DNA of 54,045 nucleotides from NCBI GenBank assembly GCA_001770415.1, contig MEQX01000063.1:1-54045 (forward strand), in the 5' to 3' direction. This DNA is from Betaproteobacteria bacterium RIFCSPLOWO2_02_FULL_63_19 (GTDB taxonomy: Bacteria; Pseudomonadota; Gammaproteobacteria; Burkholderiales; SG8-39). Numbering within the stretch: the first letter of the stretch is position 1; each line of letters begins with the position of its first letter. The notes beneath the pieces are model-generated. The model saw only the letters and a list, made by a program, of their open reading frames with translations. It had not been told where the DNA came from and did not search any database. Made by a program: the position numbers and the translations under genes. Positions 1 through 7,507 of this stretch are shown here, piece by piece.

Positions 1-791
1 TCGAGCCTTCGCAGCATCTGGTCGATCGTACCGTCGATTTCCTGTGCGTCCGCAATCGGGTCACCCCATTCCGTTCCGCCGATGCGCAGAAATTGAATAT
101 AGGCGCAAGGCAACCAGGTCCGCGGCGTTTTGCCGAGAGTCAGCACGCCGACAACCGTCGGGCGAGGGTCTTCGACAGAAGCGATCATTCCGGTGGACGC
201 CAGTCGTTCCTCAAAAGACCGGTCATTCACCGCCAGCACGTCCGCAGCGACAGCTTGCGGAAGGTATTCATTCTCAAAGACCACACGGTTCAGTTCGTCC
301 AACGGGCAGCTTGGCAAGGGACAAATATCGAACGATCTGTCACGATAGCGTCGCTTCTCGTTGAGAATCCTCTCGTCCTGCGCGGTGGCGAGTCGCCGGC
401 TGGGGCCGACTCGAGTCCAGATACGCCCTCTGTACCTGACAGGCGGAGCGTCCGCCGGCAACACCGTGACAACAGCCATATCCGCACCCTTGAGTACCCG
501 CTTCTCTACATAGAGTGTCGGAGGAGGAACGATATTGCCGTTCGAACGTATATCCGCAAGTGTCGTCAACAGCTGATCGGAGATTTCAAGGCCTGTAGGC
601 TGGCCGTCGTCCCTTGCGCCGATAAACAGCGCCCCGGGCTTCTGATGGTTCGGAAGATCATTCGCGAATGCGCAAATGGCCTGGGGGCCTTTCTCGGGTG
701 CGTCTCCGGACCATGATTCCTTACGCTCGACTCGATCCGATTCGAGATCGTCCAGCAAGGCTTCAAGTTCGGTGTCGGTGAGGGTCGTCAT
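1..791 (-). CDS. AlbA_2 (Schlafen-type) domain protein, 3' end cut by window edge
   Basis: Reading the minus strand from ATG at 791 gives about 263 uninterrupted codons running off the left edge. The N-terminus has the AlbA_2 pattern: E-S-D-R-V-E-R-K-E-S near residues 18-26, then Q-A-I-C-A-F-A-N-D, G-A-L-F-I-G and D-D-G-x-P-T-G-L. Families with this domain (often called putative DNA-binding or RecG-related proteins) bind nucleic acid or nucleotides and are common accessory genes in restriction and other defence loci. The C-terminal part is outside the window. It lies just downstream of the rhuM remnant and the Res-like gene on the same strand, so co-transcription is likely. The family call is good; its role in defence is inferred from position. 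Confidence 0.82.
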   Translation of the reverse strand, partial: MTTLTDTELEALLDDLESDRVERKESWSGDAPEKGPQAICAFANDLPNHQKPGALFIGARDDGQPTGLEISDQLLTTLADIRSNGNIVPPPTLYVEKRVLKGADMAVVTVLPADAPPVRYRGRIWTRVGPSRRLATAQDERILNEKRRYRDRSFDICPLPSCPLDELNRVVFENEYLPQAVAADVLAVNDRSFEERLASTGMIASVEDPRPTVVGVLTLGKTPRTWLPCAYIQFLRIGGTEWGDPIADAQEIDGTIDQMLRRL

Positions 792-796
792 GAGGC

Positions 797-1069
797 TCAA
801 TAATAGGCTGGATATCTTGTGAAAGGGGAGAGGAGCGCCGACGGTCCTCGGGATGAACTATTCGGAGTTTCCGAATAGTTGCCTCCTGCCGAATGGGAGC
901 GTATGCGGAAGCCGACCGCCAAGACGAACTCCAGCCGGTAATGGCATACCTGCCGCTGCACCCTGCGCGCCCCTTCCCGGCGAACTTGTAAGTAAGTCTT
1001 ACAGGTTGCCTTGTCGGTCTGGTAGAGGATGATTTCGCCGCCCGGCTCGGACGAATCCTGGGTCACCAT
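797..1069 (-). pseudogene. rhuM-family remnant with internal deletion
   Basis: A 90-codon reading frame begins 4 bases after the stop of the Res-like gene. It starts like RhuM-family (virulence RhuM) proteins, with G-G-E-I-I-L-Y-Q-T-D near residues 10-19. It then jumps directly to a segment that normally lies about 50 residues further on: A-T-C-K-T-Y-L-Q-V-R-R-E-G, then H-Y-R-L-E-F-V-L-A-V-G-F-R-I-R-S-H. The helix-turn-helix-like W-L-T-Q-x-Q-x-A-x-L-F part between them is missing, and the sequence after residue 70 no longer resembles the family. Normal RhuM proteins are over 300 residues. I read this as an internally deleted and truncated remnant that remains open. RhuM genes are frequent passengers in type I and type III restriction operons, which fits the neighbours. 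Confidence 0.75.
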
Positions 1070-1073
1070 CGCA

Positions 1074-3791
1074 TCAATCCTCCTGATATTCGGTGAAACC
1101 TGCGGCTAGCGCGGCGAAGGTCTGTGGCGGATTGCGCTCGTAGCCTTCCTGGTCCACATAGACGAAACGGTAGACAGGCCCACCCTCCGCACGCTCTGCG
1201 GTCGTGGCATCCGCGCACCACTGACGCAAACGGGCCATTTTCTGCGGCAGATCGAGCTCCGCGCGTCCTTTGGTTTCGATGATCCAGACCGTGCTGTCCG
1301 CGGTGCGCACGACGAAATCGGGGGTGTAAGTGGACAGATCGCCGTCCGCCTTGACGTAGTCGATCTTGAAGCCGACGGCGAGGTAGTTCTTGGCGAACGC
1401 GGCGACGTCCGTCGCGTCGTCCAGAAAGCGGCTGAACTTCAGCTCGAAGCCGCCCGCCTGCGGCTCGCCCACGATCTTGCTGAACACCGACTTCTTCGGT
1501 GCCATATACGGCCGGCGCTCGGTGCGAAAGGGCCGGGTGTCGCGCAGCCGGATGCGGTCTTCGATCCGGGCAGCACCGCTGTCCCGAACCGTCAGCGCGT
1601 TGATCGAGGCCTTGAAACTGTCGAACAGGATCTTCCCTGCCTCGGGCTCGGACAGGTTGCGAAGCACCACCGGATCTTCGAGGTCCACCGGCGACGCCGC
1701 AAAGAGATGCTCGCGCAGGAACGCTTTGACCTTGCCGTAGAGCACGTCGTAGCCGCCGACCAGCCGCAACTCCTTCAGGAGCTGCCGGGCGAAGAATCCG
1801 ACGACCGAGCGGTAGTCCGCCGGACCGGCGCTGTCCAACTGGATGACGTGATCGATCTCGGCGTCCAGCATGGTTTTGAAGACGATCTCGCGCGTCTCCT
1901 CCGGCGTGAACGGTTTGAGCGGAAGCCGGGCGTTGCCTAACCCGGCGGGGTCGAGCGCATCGAGGTCCTTGTACTCACGGTTGAAGCGCCGCGTCAGCTT
2001 CGGCAGCTGAATGTCGAGTGCGTCCAAGTCTTTGGTGGAATCCTGCGTATCCACTTCGACCACGAGCGAATCCTTGCGATCCGCCCCGGCGCCCATCGCC
2101 ACCCGCTCGAACGTGACGCCCTCGCTCTGTATCGATTCGACGAACTCCATGAAGGCGGGCGTGCCCATGACCGAGACGGTTTCGTGCGTGTCGCTGCCGA
2201 AATACATTCGCCGCAGGCCGCGGCCGAGAGTCTGCTCCGGGAGGATATTGCTTTTCGACGTGTAGGCGCGCAGGCCGACGATGGTGGTGACGTTGCGCAC
2301 GTCCCAGCCCTCCTTGAGCATCAGCACGGAGACAATCGCCCTGCAGGGACTCTGCCAGGTGTCGATCTCGTTGGAGGCTTTGCGGAGCACCTCCAACTCC
2401 TCCTTGCTCTTGCCGGACGCCGCCTCGGAGATTTCGCCGTTGTTCTTGGTGTGAATGACCAGCACCGCCCCCTGAAGCTCGGGGCAGATCTTCTGAAGGT
2501 ATTCGCCCACCTCGTCGCAGTTGCGCGTGTCGTCCACCATCACGAAGAGCACGGCCTTCTTGCCCAGTTGCTCGTGATCGGCATAGCTCTTGCGCCACTC
2601 TTCGATCCCGAGTTGCAGATAGTCGGCGTAATGCTCGGTGAAAATGGCGCTCTTGTGCTCGTGCAGCCGCGCCCGGCTCGGAGCGTCCGGCAGAACGGGG
2701 TGCTTGACCACATTCTGGTGGATGGCCTCGACAAGGGGGTAATCGGACACCGTCTGCGCGAAGATCGCGCCGTTGTCGTGGCGGGGTGTGGCTGTCACGT
2801 CCACCTGGAGCGCGAGGCGTCCGTCCTTCTGCAGCATCCGGTGGTGAATATCCTGGATGCTCTTGAACCAGGCCATTTTCGGGTCGTGGATATGGTGCGC
2901 TTCATCATTAAACACCACCAGCTCCCCAACTTCCCGGATGATCTCGCCCAGATCGGTGTTGCTGTCGGTGGTCTTGCCGGCCGGCTTCGGGCCGAAGGGC
3001 CGGAGAAAATATTCGCGCAGGTCCTCGTCCTCCAGCGACGGCTCGGGCACTTCGCCTAGATAGACGCGGTGGATATTGGTCAGAAACAGGTTTCCGGTGT
3101 CGCGTACGACGCGCACGTCGTCCTGGATGTGCAGCGCGAGCTGAAAGTCATCGCGCCAGTTGCAGCCCTCGTAGCCATTGTCCGGGAGGATCGGATCGTT
3201 GAAGAAGATGCGCAGGCCGTCGAAATCGGCACGCAGGCGGTCGAGCACGATGATGTTCGGGGCGATGACCAGAAAATTCCGGGCAAGTACCGAGTCCCAT
3301 TCGTAGAGTTTGTGGAAGAAACTCCAGGCGATCAGCAGCGAGATCACTTTCGTCTTTCCCGTGCCGGTCGCCATCTTGATCACGTAGCGCGACCACTCCT
3401 CGTCGAACATTCCGGCCGAGACAGCGCCCGACGCGTCGAAGCGGAGCAGGTCGAACTTGTCCCGCACGCGGCGTACGTCGTGGAGCCAGATGACGGTTTC
3501 CACCGCTTCGCGCTGTGCGAAGTAGTAGCGAAACGGCGAGCGCGAACCGTTCGATTGCTCTACCAAGTGATCCCCGTCGAACCACCAGCGCAGCAGCGAT
3601 ATCGAGGTAGGCGATGCGCCGGCGTACCCCTCGTGCCGCCATGCCGACACCTCGGTACGAATCTTGGCGACCAGTGGAGGCAGCAGCTTTTCGTACGCGG
3701 TGCTTCGAAGCTCCTCGGCAGCCGGAAACCAGCGCTGATCCGGTACAAGCGCCAAATAGGGCGAGCGCGGAAAGTCCGGGTGTAGAGCCAT
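1074..3791 (-). CDS. Type III restriction-type helicase/endonuclease (Res-like)
   Basis: This 905-residue superfamily 2 helicase has a C-terminal nuclease. Visible motifs are Walker A M-A-T-G-T-G-K-T (about residues 140-147), D-E-A-H (about 296), T-A-T-P-R (about 333) and the motif VI-like Q-T-L-G-R-G-L-R-R-M. A PD-(D/E)xK nuclease signature follows near residue 840 (T-P-D-F-V-V-R, then I-I-E-T-K-G-R). This is the layout of type III Res subunits, which translocate on DNA and cut it in complex with a Mod methyltransferase. I start it at the ATG at 3791 (M-A-L-H-P-D-F), after an AGGA at 12 bases; a frame extending to 3890 only reads through the hsdR scrap. No mod gene is visible upstream, where proA follows, so its partner is missing or lies past the left edge. 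Confidence 0.86.
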   Translation of the reverse strand: MALHPDFPRSPYLALVPDQRWFPAAEELRSTAYEKLLPPLVAKIRTEVSAWRHEGYAGASPTSISLLRWWFDGDHLVEQSNGSRSPFRYYFAQREAVETVIWLHDVRRVRDKFDLLRFDASGAVSAGMFDEEWSRYVIKMATGTGKTKVISLLIAWSFFHKLYEWDSVLARNFLVIAPNIIVLDRLRADFDGLRIFFNDPILPDNGYEGCNWRDDFQLALHIQDDVRVVRDTGNLFLTNIHRVYLGEVPEPSLEDEDLREYFLRPFGPKPAGKTTDSNTDLGEIIREVGELVVFNDEAHHIHDPKMAWFKSIQDIHHRMLQKDGRLALQVDVTATPRHDNGAIFAQTVSDYPLVEAIHQNVVKHPVLPDAPSRARLHEHKSAIFTEHYADYLQLGIEEWRKSYADHEQLGKKAVLFVMVDDTRNCDEVGEYLQKICPELQGAVLVIHTKNNGEISEAASGKSKEELEVLRKASNEIDTWQSPCRAIVSVLMLKEGWDVRNVTTIVGLRAYTSKSNILPEQTLGRGLRRMYFGSDTHETVSVMGTPAFMEFVESIQSEGVTFERVAMGAGADRKDSLVVEVDTQDSTKDLDALDIQLPKLTRRFNREYKDLDALDPAGLGNARLPLKPFTPEETREIVFKTMLDAEIDHVIQLDSAGPADYRSVVGFFARQLLKELRLVGGYDVLYGKVKAFLREHLFAASPVDLEDPVVLRNLSEPEAGKILFDSFKASINALTVRDSGAARIEDRIRLRDTRPFRTERRPYMAPKKSVFSKIVGEPQAGGFELKFSRFLDDATDVAAFAKNYLAVGFKIDYVKADGDLSTYTPDFVVRTADSTVWIIETKGRAELDLPQKMARLRQWCADATTAERAEGGPVYRFVYVDQEGYERNPPQTFAALAAGFTEYQED

Positions 3792-3804
3792 TTCGAACTT
3801 GATC

Positions 3805-3933
3805 CTAATAGAATTCGCGGATAAAGACGCCGTGCGTGGCGAGAAAGTTGGTCGCTTCCACGTCGCATACCAGCCATCCCGTCGTCTCAAGCAGGATACC
3901 GATCTGCTCGCGCGTCTCCCGTTTCTGGCCCAT
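3805..3933 (-). pseudogene. Type I restriction hsdR N-terminal scrap
   Basis: Forty-two codons on the minus strand read like the N-terminus of EcoEI-type HsdR subunits: E-T-R-E-Q-I-G-I-L-L-E-T-T-G-W, then N-F-L-A-T-H-G-V-F-I-R-E-F, followed by Y and a TAG stop. Family members have (R/A)-x-x-I-D-x-L-L-x-x-A-G-W and G-V-A-(L/I)-R-E-F-P-L at the same spacing, then hundreds more residues. The break falls exactly where the conserved P-L would follow, 13 bases before the ATG of the Res-like gene. This suggests that the Res-like locus joined or replaced an older type I restriction gene here. The scrap could still be translated as a 42-residue peptide, but no function is likely. Confidence 0.7.
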
Positions 3934-4001
3934 CCCCTGTTGTTCGGCCTGCCTGGAATGGCCCGATAAACATTTTAGCCCCGCTTCAGCGCGGCGGGCC
4001 A

Positions 4002-4030
4002 ATGACGTTCCCGCCGGCTCAGCGTAGAAT
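4002..4030 (+). promoter_or_regulatory. Sigma-70-like promoter of proA, predicted leaderless
   Basis: ATGACG (4002-4007) and TAGAAT (4025-4030) are separated by 17 bases. They match the -35 hexamer at 4 of 6 and the -10 hexamer at 5 of 6 positions. The proA ATG begins 7 bases after the -10, about where transcription should start, and no Shine-Dalgarno sequence is visible. A leaderless mRNA is therefore predicted. Confidence 0.5.
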
Positions 4031-4036
4031 TTGGCC

Positions 4037-5326
4037 ATGAACGCGCCCGTAGACATCAAGCTGTACATGGAAGACATCGGACGGCGCGCACGCGCCGCGG
4101 CGCGGTTGGTCGCGCGCGCCGACACGGCGACCAAGAACCGGGCGCTCGCCGCCATGGCGGCGGCCGTGCGCCGCGATACGGCGGCGCTGCTCGCCGCGAA
4201 CGCCGCGGATGTCGCTGCGGCCAGGGCCGCAGGCAAGGACGCAGCTTTCGTGGACCGCCTCACGCTGACCCAAACGAGCATCGACGCCATGGCGCGCGGC
4301 CTGGACCAGGTTGCAGCGCTGGCCGATCCTGTGGGCCAGGTGAGTGAGGTCCGCGAGCGCCCGACGGGGATCAAGGTCGGAAGGATGCGCGTCCCGCTCG
4401 GTGTCATCGGGATCATCTACGAATCGCGCCCGAATGTCACGGCGGATGCCGCGGCACTGTGTCTGAAATCGGGAAATGCGACCATCCTGCGCGGCGGGTC
4501 AGAATCGATCCGCTCCAACCGCGCGGTGGCCGACTGCGTTCACGAGGGCCTCCGCGCAGCCGGCCTGCCGGCGGACGCGGTGCAGGTCGTGGATACGCCA
4601 GACCGCGCCGCGGTGGGTGAACTGCTGCGCATGAACCAGTACGTCGACATCATCGTGCCGCGCGGAGGCAAAGGGCTTATCTCCCGGGTCATGGCCGAAT
4701 CACGCATCCCGATGATCAAACACCTGGACGGCGTGTGCCACGTGTACATCGATGAGCGCGCTGATCCGGAACGCGCGATCCGCATCGCAGACAATGCCAA
4801 GACGCAGCGCTACGGCACCTGCAACGCCATGGAGGCGCTGCTGGTGCACGAAGCAATTGCCTCGCGCGTACTGCCCCCGCTGGCCCGGATTTTTCTCGAC
4901 AAGGGCGTCGAGCTACGCTGCGATGCGGCCTCGCTGGCAATCGTGCGCGCGCAGGCCGGCAACTCCCCGCTCGTCAAGGCGGCCACTGAACAGGATTTCG
5001 GCACCGAATACCTTGCGCCCATCCTTTCGGTAGTGGTGGTGGCCAGCCTGGATGCGGCCATGGAACACATCGCCAAGTACGGATCGCAGCATACCGACGC
5101 GATAGTCACCGACGATCCGGAGCGTGCGCAGCGGTTCCTGCGTGAAGTCGATTCCAGCTCCGTGATGGTGAATGCCTCGACACGTTTCGCCGACGGCTTC
5201 GAGTACGGGCTGGGCGCGGAAATCGGCATATCGACCGACAAACTGCACGCGCGCGGCCCCGTGGGGCTCGAGGGCCTCACATCGCAAAAGTTCGTCGTCT
5301 TCGGCACGGGGCAAATCCGCACTTGA
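4037..5326 (+). CDS. proA: Gamma-glutamyl phosphate reductase
   Basis: ProA reduces gamma-glutamyl phosphate with NADPH to glutamate semialdehyde, the second step of proline synthesis in the cytoplasm. The 429-residue product has the usual family length. It carries the aldehyde-dehydrogenase-like landmarks [27 protein letters not shown] and [12 protein letters not shown] with the catalytic Cys. The C-terminus has [10 protein letters not shown] prefer the ATG at 4037 to an in-frame TTG two codons earlier. It heads the proA-nadD-rsfS-rlmH-maf-rng block; in many betaproteobacteria holA lies upstream, whereas here the restriction scraps do. Confidence 0.97.
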   Translation: MNAPVDIKLYMEDIGRRARAAARLVARADTATKNRALAAMAAAVRRDTAALLAANAADVAAARAAGKDAAFVDRLTLTQTSIDAMARGLDQVAALADPVGQVSEVRERPTGIKVGRMRVPLGVIGIIYESRPNVTADAAALCLKSGNATILRGGSESIRSNRAVADCVHEGLRAAGLPADAVQVVDTPDRAAVGELLRMNQYVDIIVPRGGKGLISRVMAESRIPMIKHLDGVCHVYIDERADPERAIRIADNAKTQRYGTCNAMEALLVHEAIASRVLPPLARIFLDKGVELRCDAASLAIVRAQAGNSPLVKAATEQDFGTEYLAPILSVVVVASLDAAMEHIAKYGSQHTDAIVTDDPERAQRFLREVDSSSVMVNASTRFADGFEYGLGAEIGISTDKLHARGPVGLEGLTSQKFVVFGTGQIRT

Positions 5327-5348
5327 ACACGGGCACGGCGGCCCATCT

Positions 5349-6011
5349 ATGACAGATGCGATCGGGCTGCTGGGCGGCACGTTCGATCCGGTGCATTTCG
5401 CACATCTGCGGCTCGCCCAAGTCGCGATCGAGCGGCTCGCGCTCGCCACTGTGCGATGGATTCCATCGGGACAACCCGGTCATCGCGGCCCGCCGGCGGC
5501 GGCCGTGGAACACAGGCTGGCGATGCTGCAGCTCGCCATCGCGGATGACCCGCACTTTATGCTCGATGCAGCTGATGCGCGCAGCGAGGTCCCCACCTTC
5601 ACGGTTAACACACTCGCTCGATTACGAACGGAACTTGGCGCCGAAGTGCCGCTGGTACTGATCATCGGCGCCGATCAGCTGCTTGCTCTGGACACGTGGT
5701 GGGAGTGGAAGCGCCTTTTCGATCTGGCGCACGTCGCTGTCGCGCAGCGCCCGCGCTTCGAACTCAAATCCGGCGCCCTCAGGGGCGAATTGGCACTCGA
5801 ATATGCCCGACGAGCCGGTGCACAGGTCGACATCACGACCTCGCCCGCGGGCAGAATCGCGTCCTTCGAGATGACGCCGCTCGACATCTCCTCAAGCGCG
5901 ATACGAGTCGACATCGCCTCCGGCCGAAGCCCGCGTTATTTGCTCCCGGACGCGGTTCTCGACTATATTGCCGCGCAACAACTGTACTCAAAGGAGACGG
6001 ACTCCCGCTGA
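5349..6011 (+). CDS. nadD: Nicotinate-nucleotide adenylyltransferase
   Basis: NadD joins nicotinate mononucleotide and ATP to form deamido-NAD in the cytoplasm, late in NAD synthesis. The 220-residue product opens with the nucleotidyltransferase motif G-G-T-F-D-P-V-H-F-A-H. It has the family signature I-G-A-D-Q-L near residue 107 and ends with D-I-S-S-S-A-I-R, the variant here of the usual I-S-S-T-x-I-R ATP-binding motif. The ATG at 5349 places the motif at residues 7-17 as in relatives; the open frame extends further upstream but only overlaps proA. It lies 22 bases after proA, and its stop overlaps the rsfS start by one base, so coupled translation is likely. Confidence 0.96.
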   Translation: MTDAIGLLGGTFDPVHFAHLRLAQVAIERLALATVRWIPSGQPGHRGPPAAAVEHRLAMLQLAIADDPHFMLDAADARSEVPTFTVNTLARLRTELGAEVPLVLIIGADQLLALDTWWEWKRLFDLAHVAVAQRPRFELKSGALRGELALEYARRAGAQVDITTSPAGRIASFEMTPLDISSSAIRVDIASGRSPRYLLPDAVLDYIAAQQLYSKETDSR

Positions 6012-6391
6012 TGGATATACGCAAACTGAACAAGGCCGTGCGCACCGCGCTCGAGGACATCAAAGCCCGCGACATCCAGGTCTACGATGTCAAGCATCTC
6101 ACGTCACTGTTTGACCGCGTCGTAATTGCCACAGCCGATTCGGTGCGACAATCCAAATCGCTCGCGCGAAACGTGCATGACAAGGTACGAGCGATCGGCG
6201 CGCCGGTCTACGGGGTCGAAGGCGACGACACCGGCGAGTGGGTCCTGGTTGACCTCGGCGACGTCGTGGTTCACATCATGCTCCCGGCGGTGCGGGCGTA
6301 TTACAACCTCGAGGAACTCTGGAACCATCCAAAGCCCAAGGCGCCGCGCAAACGCTCGGCGCGCACCGCGGCCGCGGCGAAGTCCCGGTGA
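6011..6391 (+). CDS. rsfS: Ribosome silencing factor RsfS
   Basis: RsfS (YbeB/DUF143) binds ribosomal protein L14 and blocks subunit joining when cells starve. The 126-residue product has the family core: D-V-K-H-L-T-S-L-F-D-R-V-V-I-A-T, E-G-D-D-T-G-E-W-V-L-V-D-L-G-D-V-V-V-H-I, and Y-Y-N-L-E-E-L-W. A basic alanine-rich tail of about 20 residues (K-A-P-R-K-R-S-A-R) follows the conserved part and is variable among relatives. Its ATG overlaps the nadD stop, and its own stop overlaps the rlmH GTG, as in the conserved nadD-rsfS-rlmH order. Confidence 0.96.
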   Translation: MDIRKLNKAVRTALEDIKARDIQVYDVKHLTSLFDRVVIATADSVRQSKSLARNVHDKVRAIGAPVYGVEGDDTGEWVLVDLGDVVVHIMLPAVRAYYNLEELWNHPKPKAPRKRSARTAAAAKSR

Positions 6392-6858
6392 GACTCCTGG
6401 TCGTAGCGGTCGGGCTCAGGATGCCCGGCTGGGTGCACCAGGCGTTTTCCGAATACGCCAAGCGCATGCCACGCACGGCAAGACTGGAACTCGTCGAGGT
6501 ACGGCCTGAGCCTCGCGTGGAAGGAAAGACGGTGAAGCAGATGCTCGCATTGGAAGCCGGGCGTATAGCGGCAGCAATTCCCCCGCGCGCCAAGACGGTG
6601 GTGCTGGATGAGCGCGGCAGGGAGTACGACTCGACAGCTTTCGCGCGCTGGTTGAAGCGGCGGATCGAGGACAACATCGACACGGCGTTCGTCGTCGGTG
6701 GAGCCGACGGCGTTGCACAGACGCTCAAAGACGAGGCCGAATCGGTCATCCGCCTGTCGGCAATGACGCTCCCGCACGGGCTTGCGCGGGTGCTGCTCGC
6801 CGAGCAGCTTTACCGGGCGGTATCGATACTTCAGAACCACCCGTATCATCGGGACTGA
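6388..6858 (+). CDS. rlmH: 23S rRNA pseudouridine-1915 N3-methyltransferase
   Basis: RlmH (SPOUT family) methylates pseudouridine 1915 in helix 69 of 23S rRNA using S-adenosylmethionine. The 156-residue product has the knot motif F-V-V-G-G-A-D-G-V around residues 108-116. Its C-terminus, L-L-A-E-Q-L-Y-R-A-V-S-I-L-Q-N-H-P-Y-H, is the most conserved part of the family. The start is a GTG that overlaps the rsfS stop as GTGA; the next residues (R-L-L-V-V-A-V-G) match the family N-terminus, supporting this start. It probably shares a transcript with nadD and rsfS. Confidence 0.97.
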   Translation: MRLLVVAVGLRMPGWVHQAFSEYAKRMPRTARLELVEVRPEPRVEGKTVKQMLALEAGRIAAAIPPRAKTVVLDERGREYDSTAFARWLKRRIEDNIDTAFVVGGADGVAQTLKDEAESVIRLSAMTLPHGLARVLLAEQLYRAVSILQNHPYHRD

Positions 6859-6883
6859 ACTTCAATTCGGGCATCTGAATGCT

Positions 6884-7507
6884 ATGTCCCATCCTGGATT
6901 CAAGGTCTACCTGGCCTCGCGCAGCCCGCGGCGTCGCGAACTGCTGCGGCAGATCGGTATCGATTTCGAGGTGATGCTGCTGCGCGAGCGCTCGCCGCGC
7001 GGTCCCGATGTCAGCGAAACCGTATTTCCGGGCGAATCAGCGGGAGACTTCGTACGCAGAGTGTGCCGGGCCAAGACGCGAGCCGCGTGGACGCGCGTCG
7101 AGGAGCGTGGCATACGCTTGTATCCCGTCCTTTCAGCCGATACGATCGTAAGCGTCGAAGGCACGAAACTAGGCAAGCCGAGCGGCCGCATAGACGCCGT
7201 GCGCATGCTGGAGCTTCTGTCCGGAAGAACGCATCAGGTATTCACTGCAGTTGCAATGCAGTTCGGGGAACGATTCGAAATGGCCGTCAATGAAACCGCG
7301 GTACGGTTCCGTGAACTCAACGCGGTCGAGATCGCGACTTATGTCGATTCGGGCGAGCCGATGGACAAGGCGGGAGCCTATGCCATTCAGGGCCGCGCCG
7401 CAGCGTTCGTTCAGGAATTGCGCGGCAGTTACTCCGGCGTAATGGGATTGCCGCTGTACGAGACCGCGGAGCTGGTCAAACACTTTGCGGATGCCCGTCG
7501 CACATGA
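6884..7507 (+). CDS. maf: Maf family nucleotide pyrophosphatase (YhdE-like)
   Basis: Maf proteins hydrolyse non-canonical or selected nucleoside triphosphates; the YhdE branch acts on dTTP and UTP. The 207-residue product shows Y-L-A-S-R-S-P-R-R-R-E-L-L near the N-terminus, L-S-A-D-T-I-V with the catalytic Asp near residue 85, and G-K-P-S-G-R. Substrate class is inferred from length and neighbours. The chosen ATG puts the A-S-R-S-P motif at residues 9-13. Its stop overlaps the rng start as ATGA; maf-rng linkage is conserved in betaproteobacteria and gammaproteobacteria. Confidence 0.94.
   Translation: MSHPGFKVYLASRSPRRRELLRQIGIDFEVMLLRERSPRGPDVSETVFPGESAGDFVRRVCRAKTRAAWTRVEERGIRLYPVLSADTIVSVEGTKLGKPSGRIDAVRMLELLSGRTHQVFTAVAMQFGERFEMAVNETAVRFRELNAVEIATYVDSGEPMDKAGAYAIQGRAAAFVQELRGSYSGVMGLPLYETAELVKHFADARRT

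Noticed and set aside
3792..3890. 33-codon N-terminal extension of the Res-like gene
   Set aside because: It overlaps the hsdR scrap in another frame and lacks family similarity; ATG 3791 has the family N-terminus.
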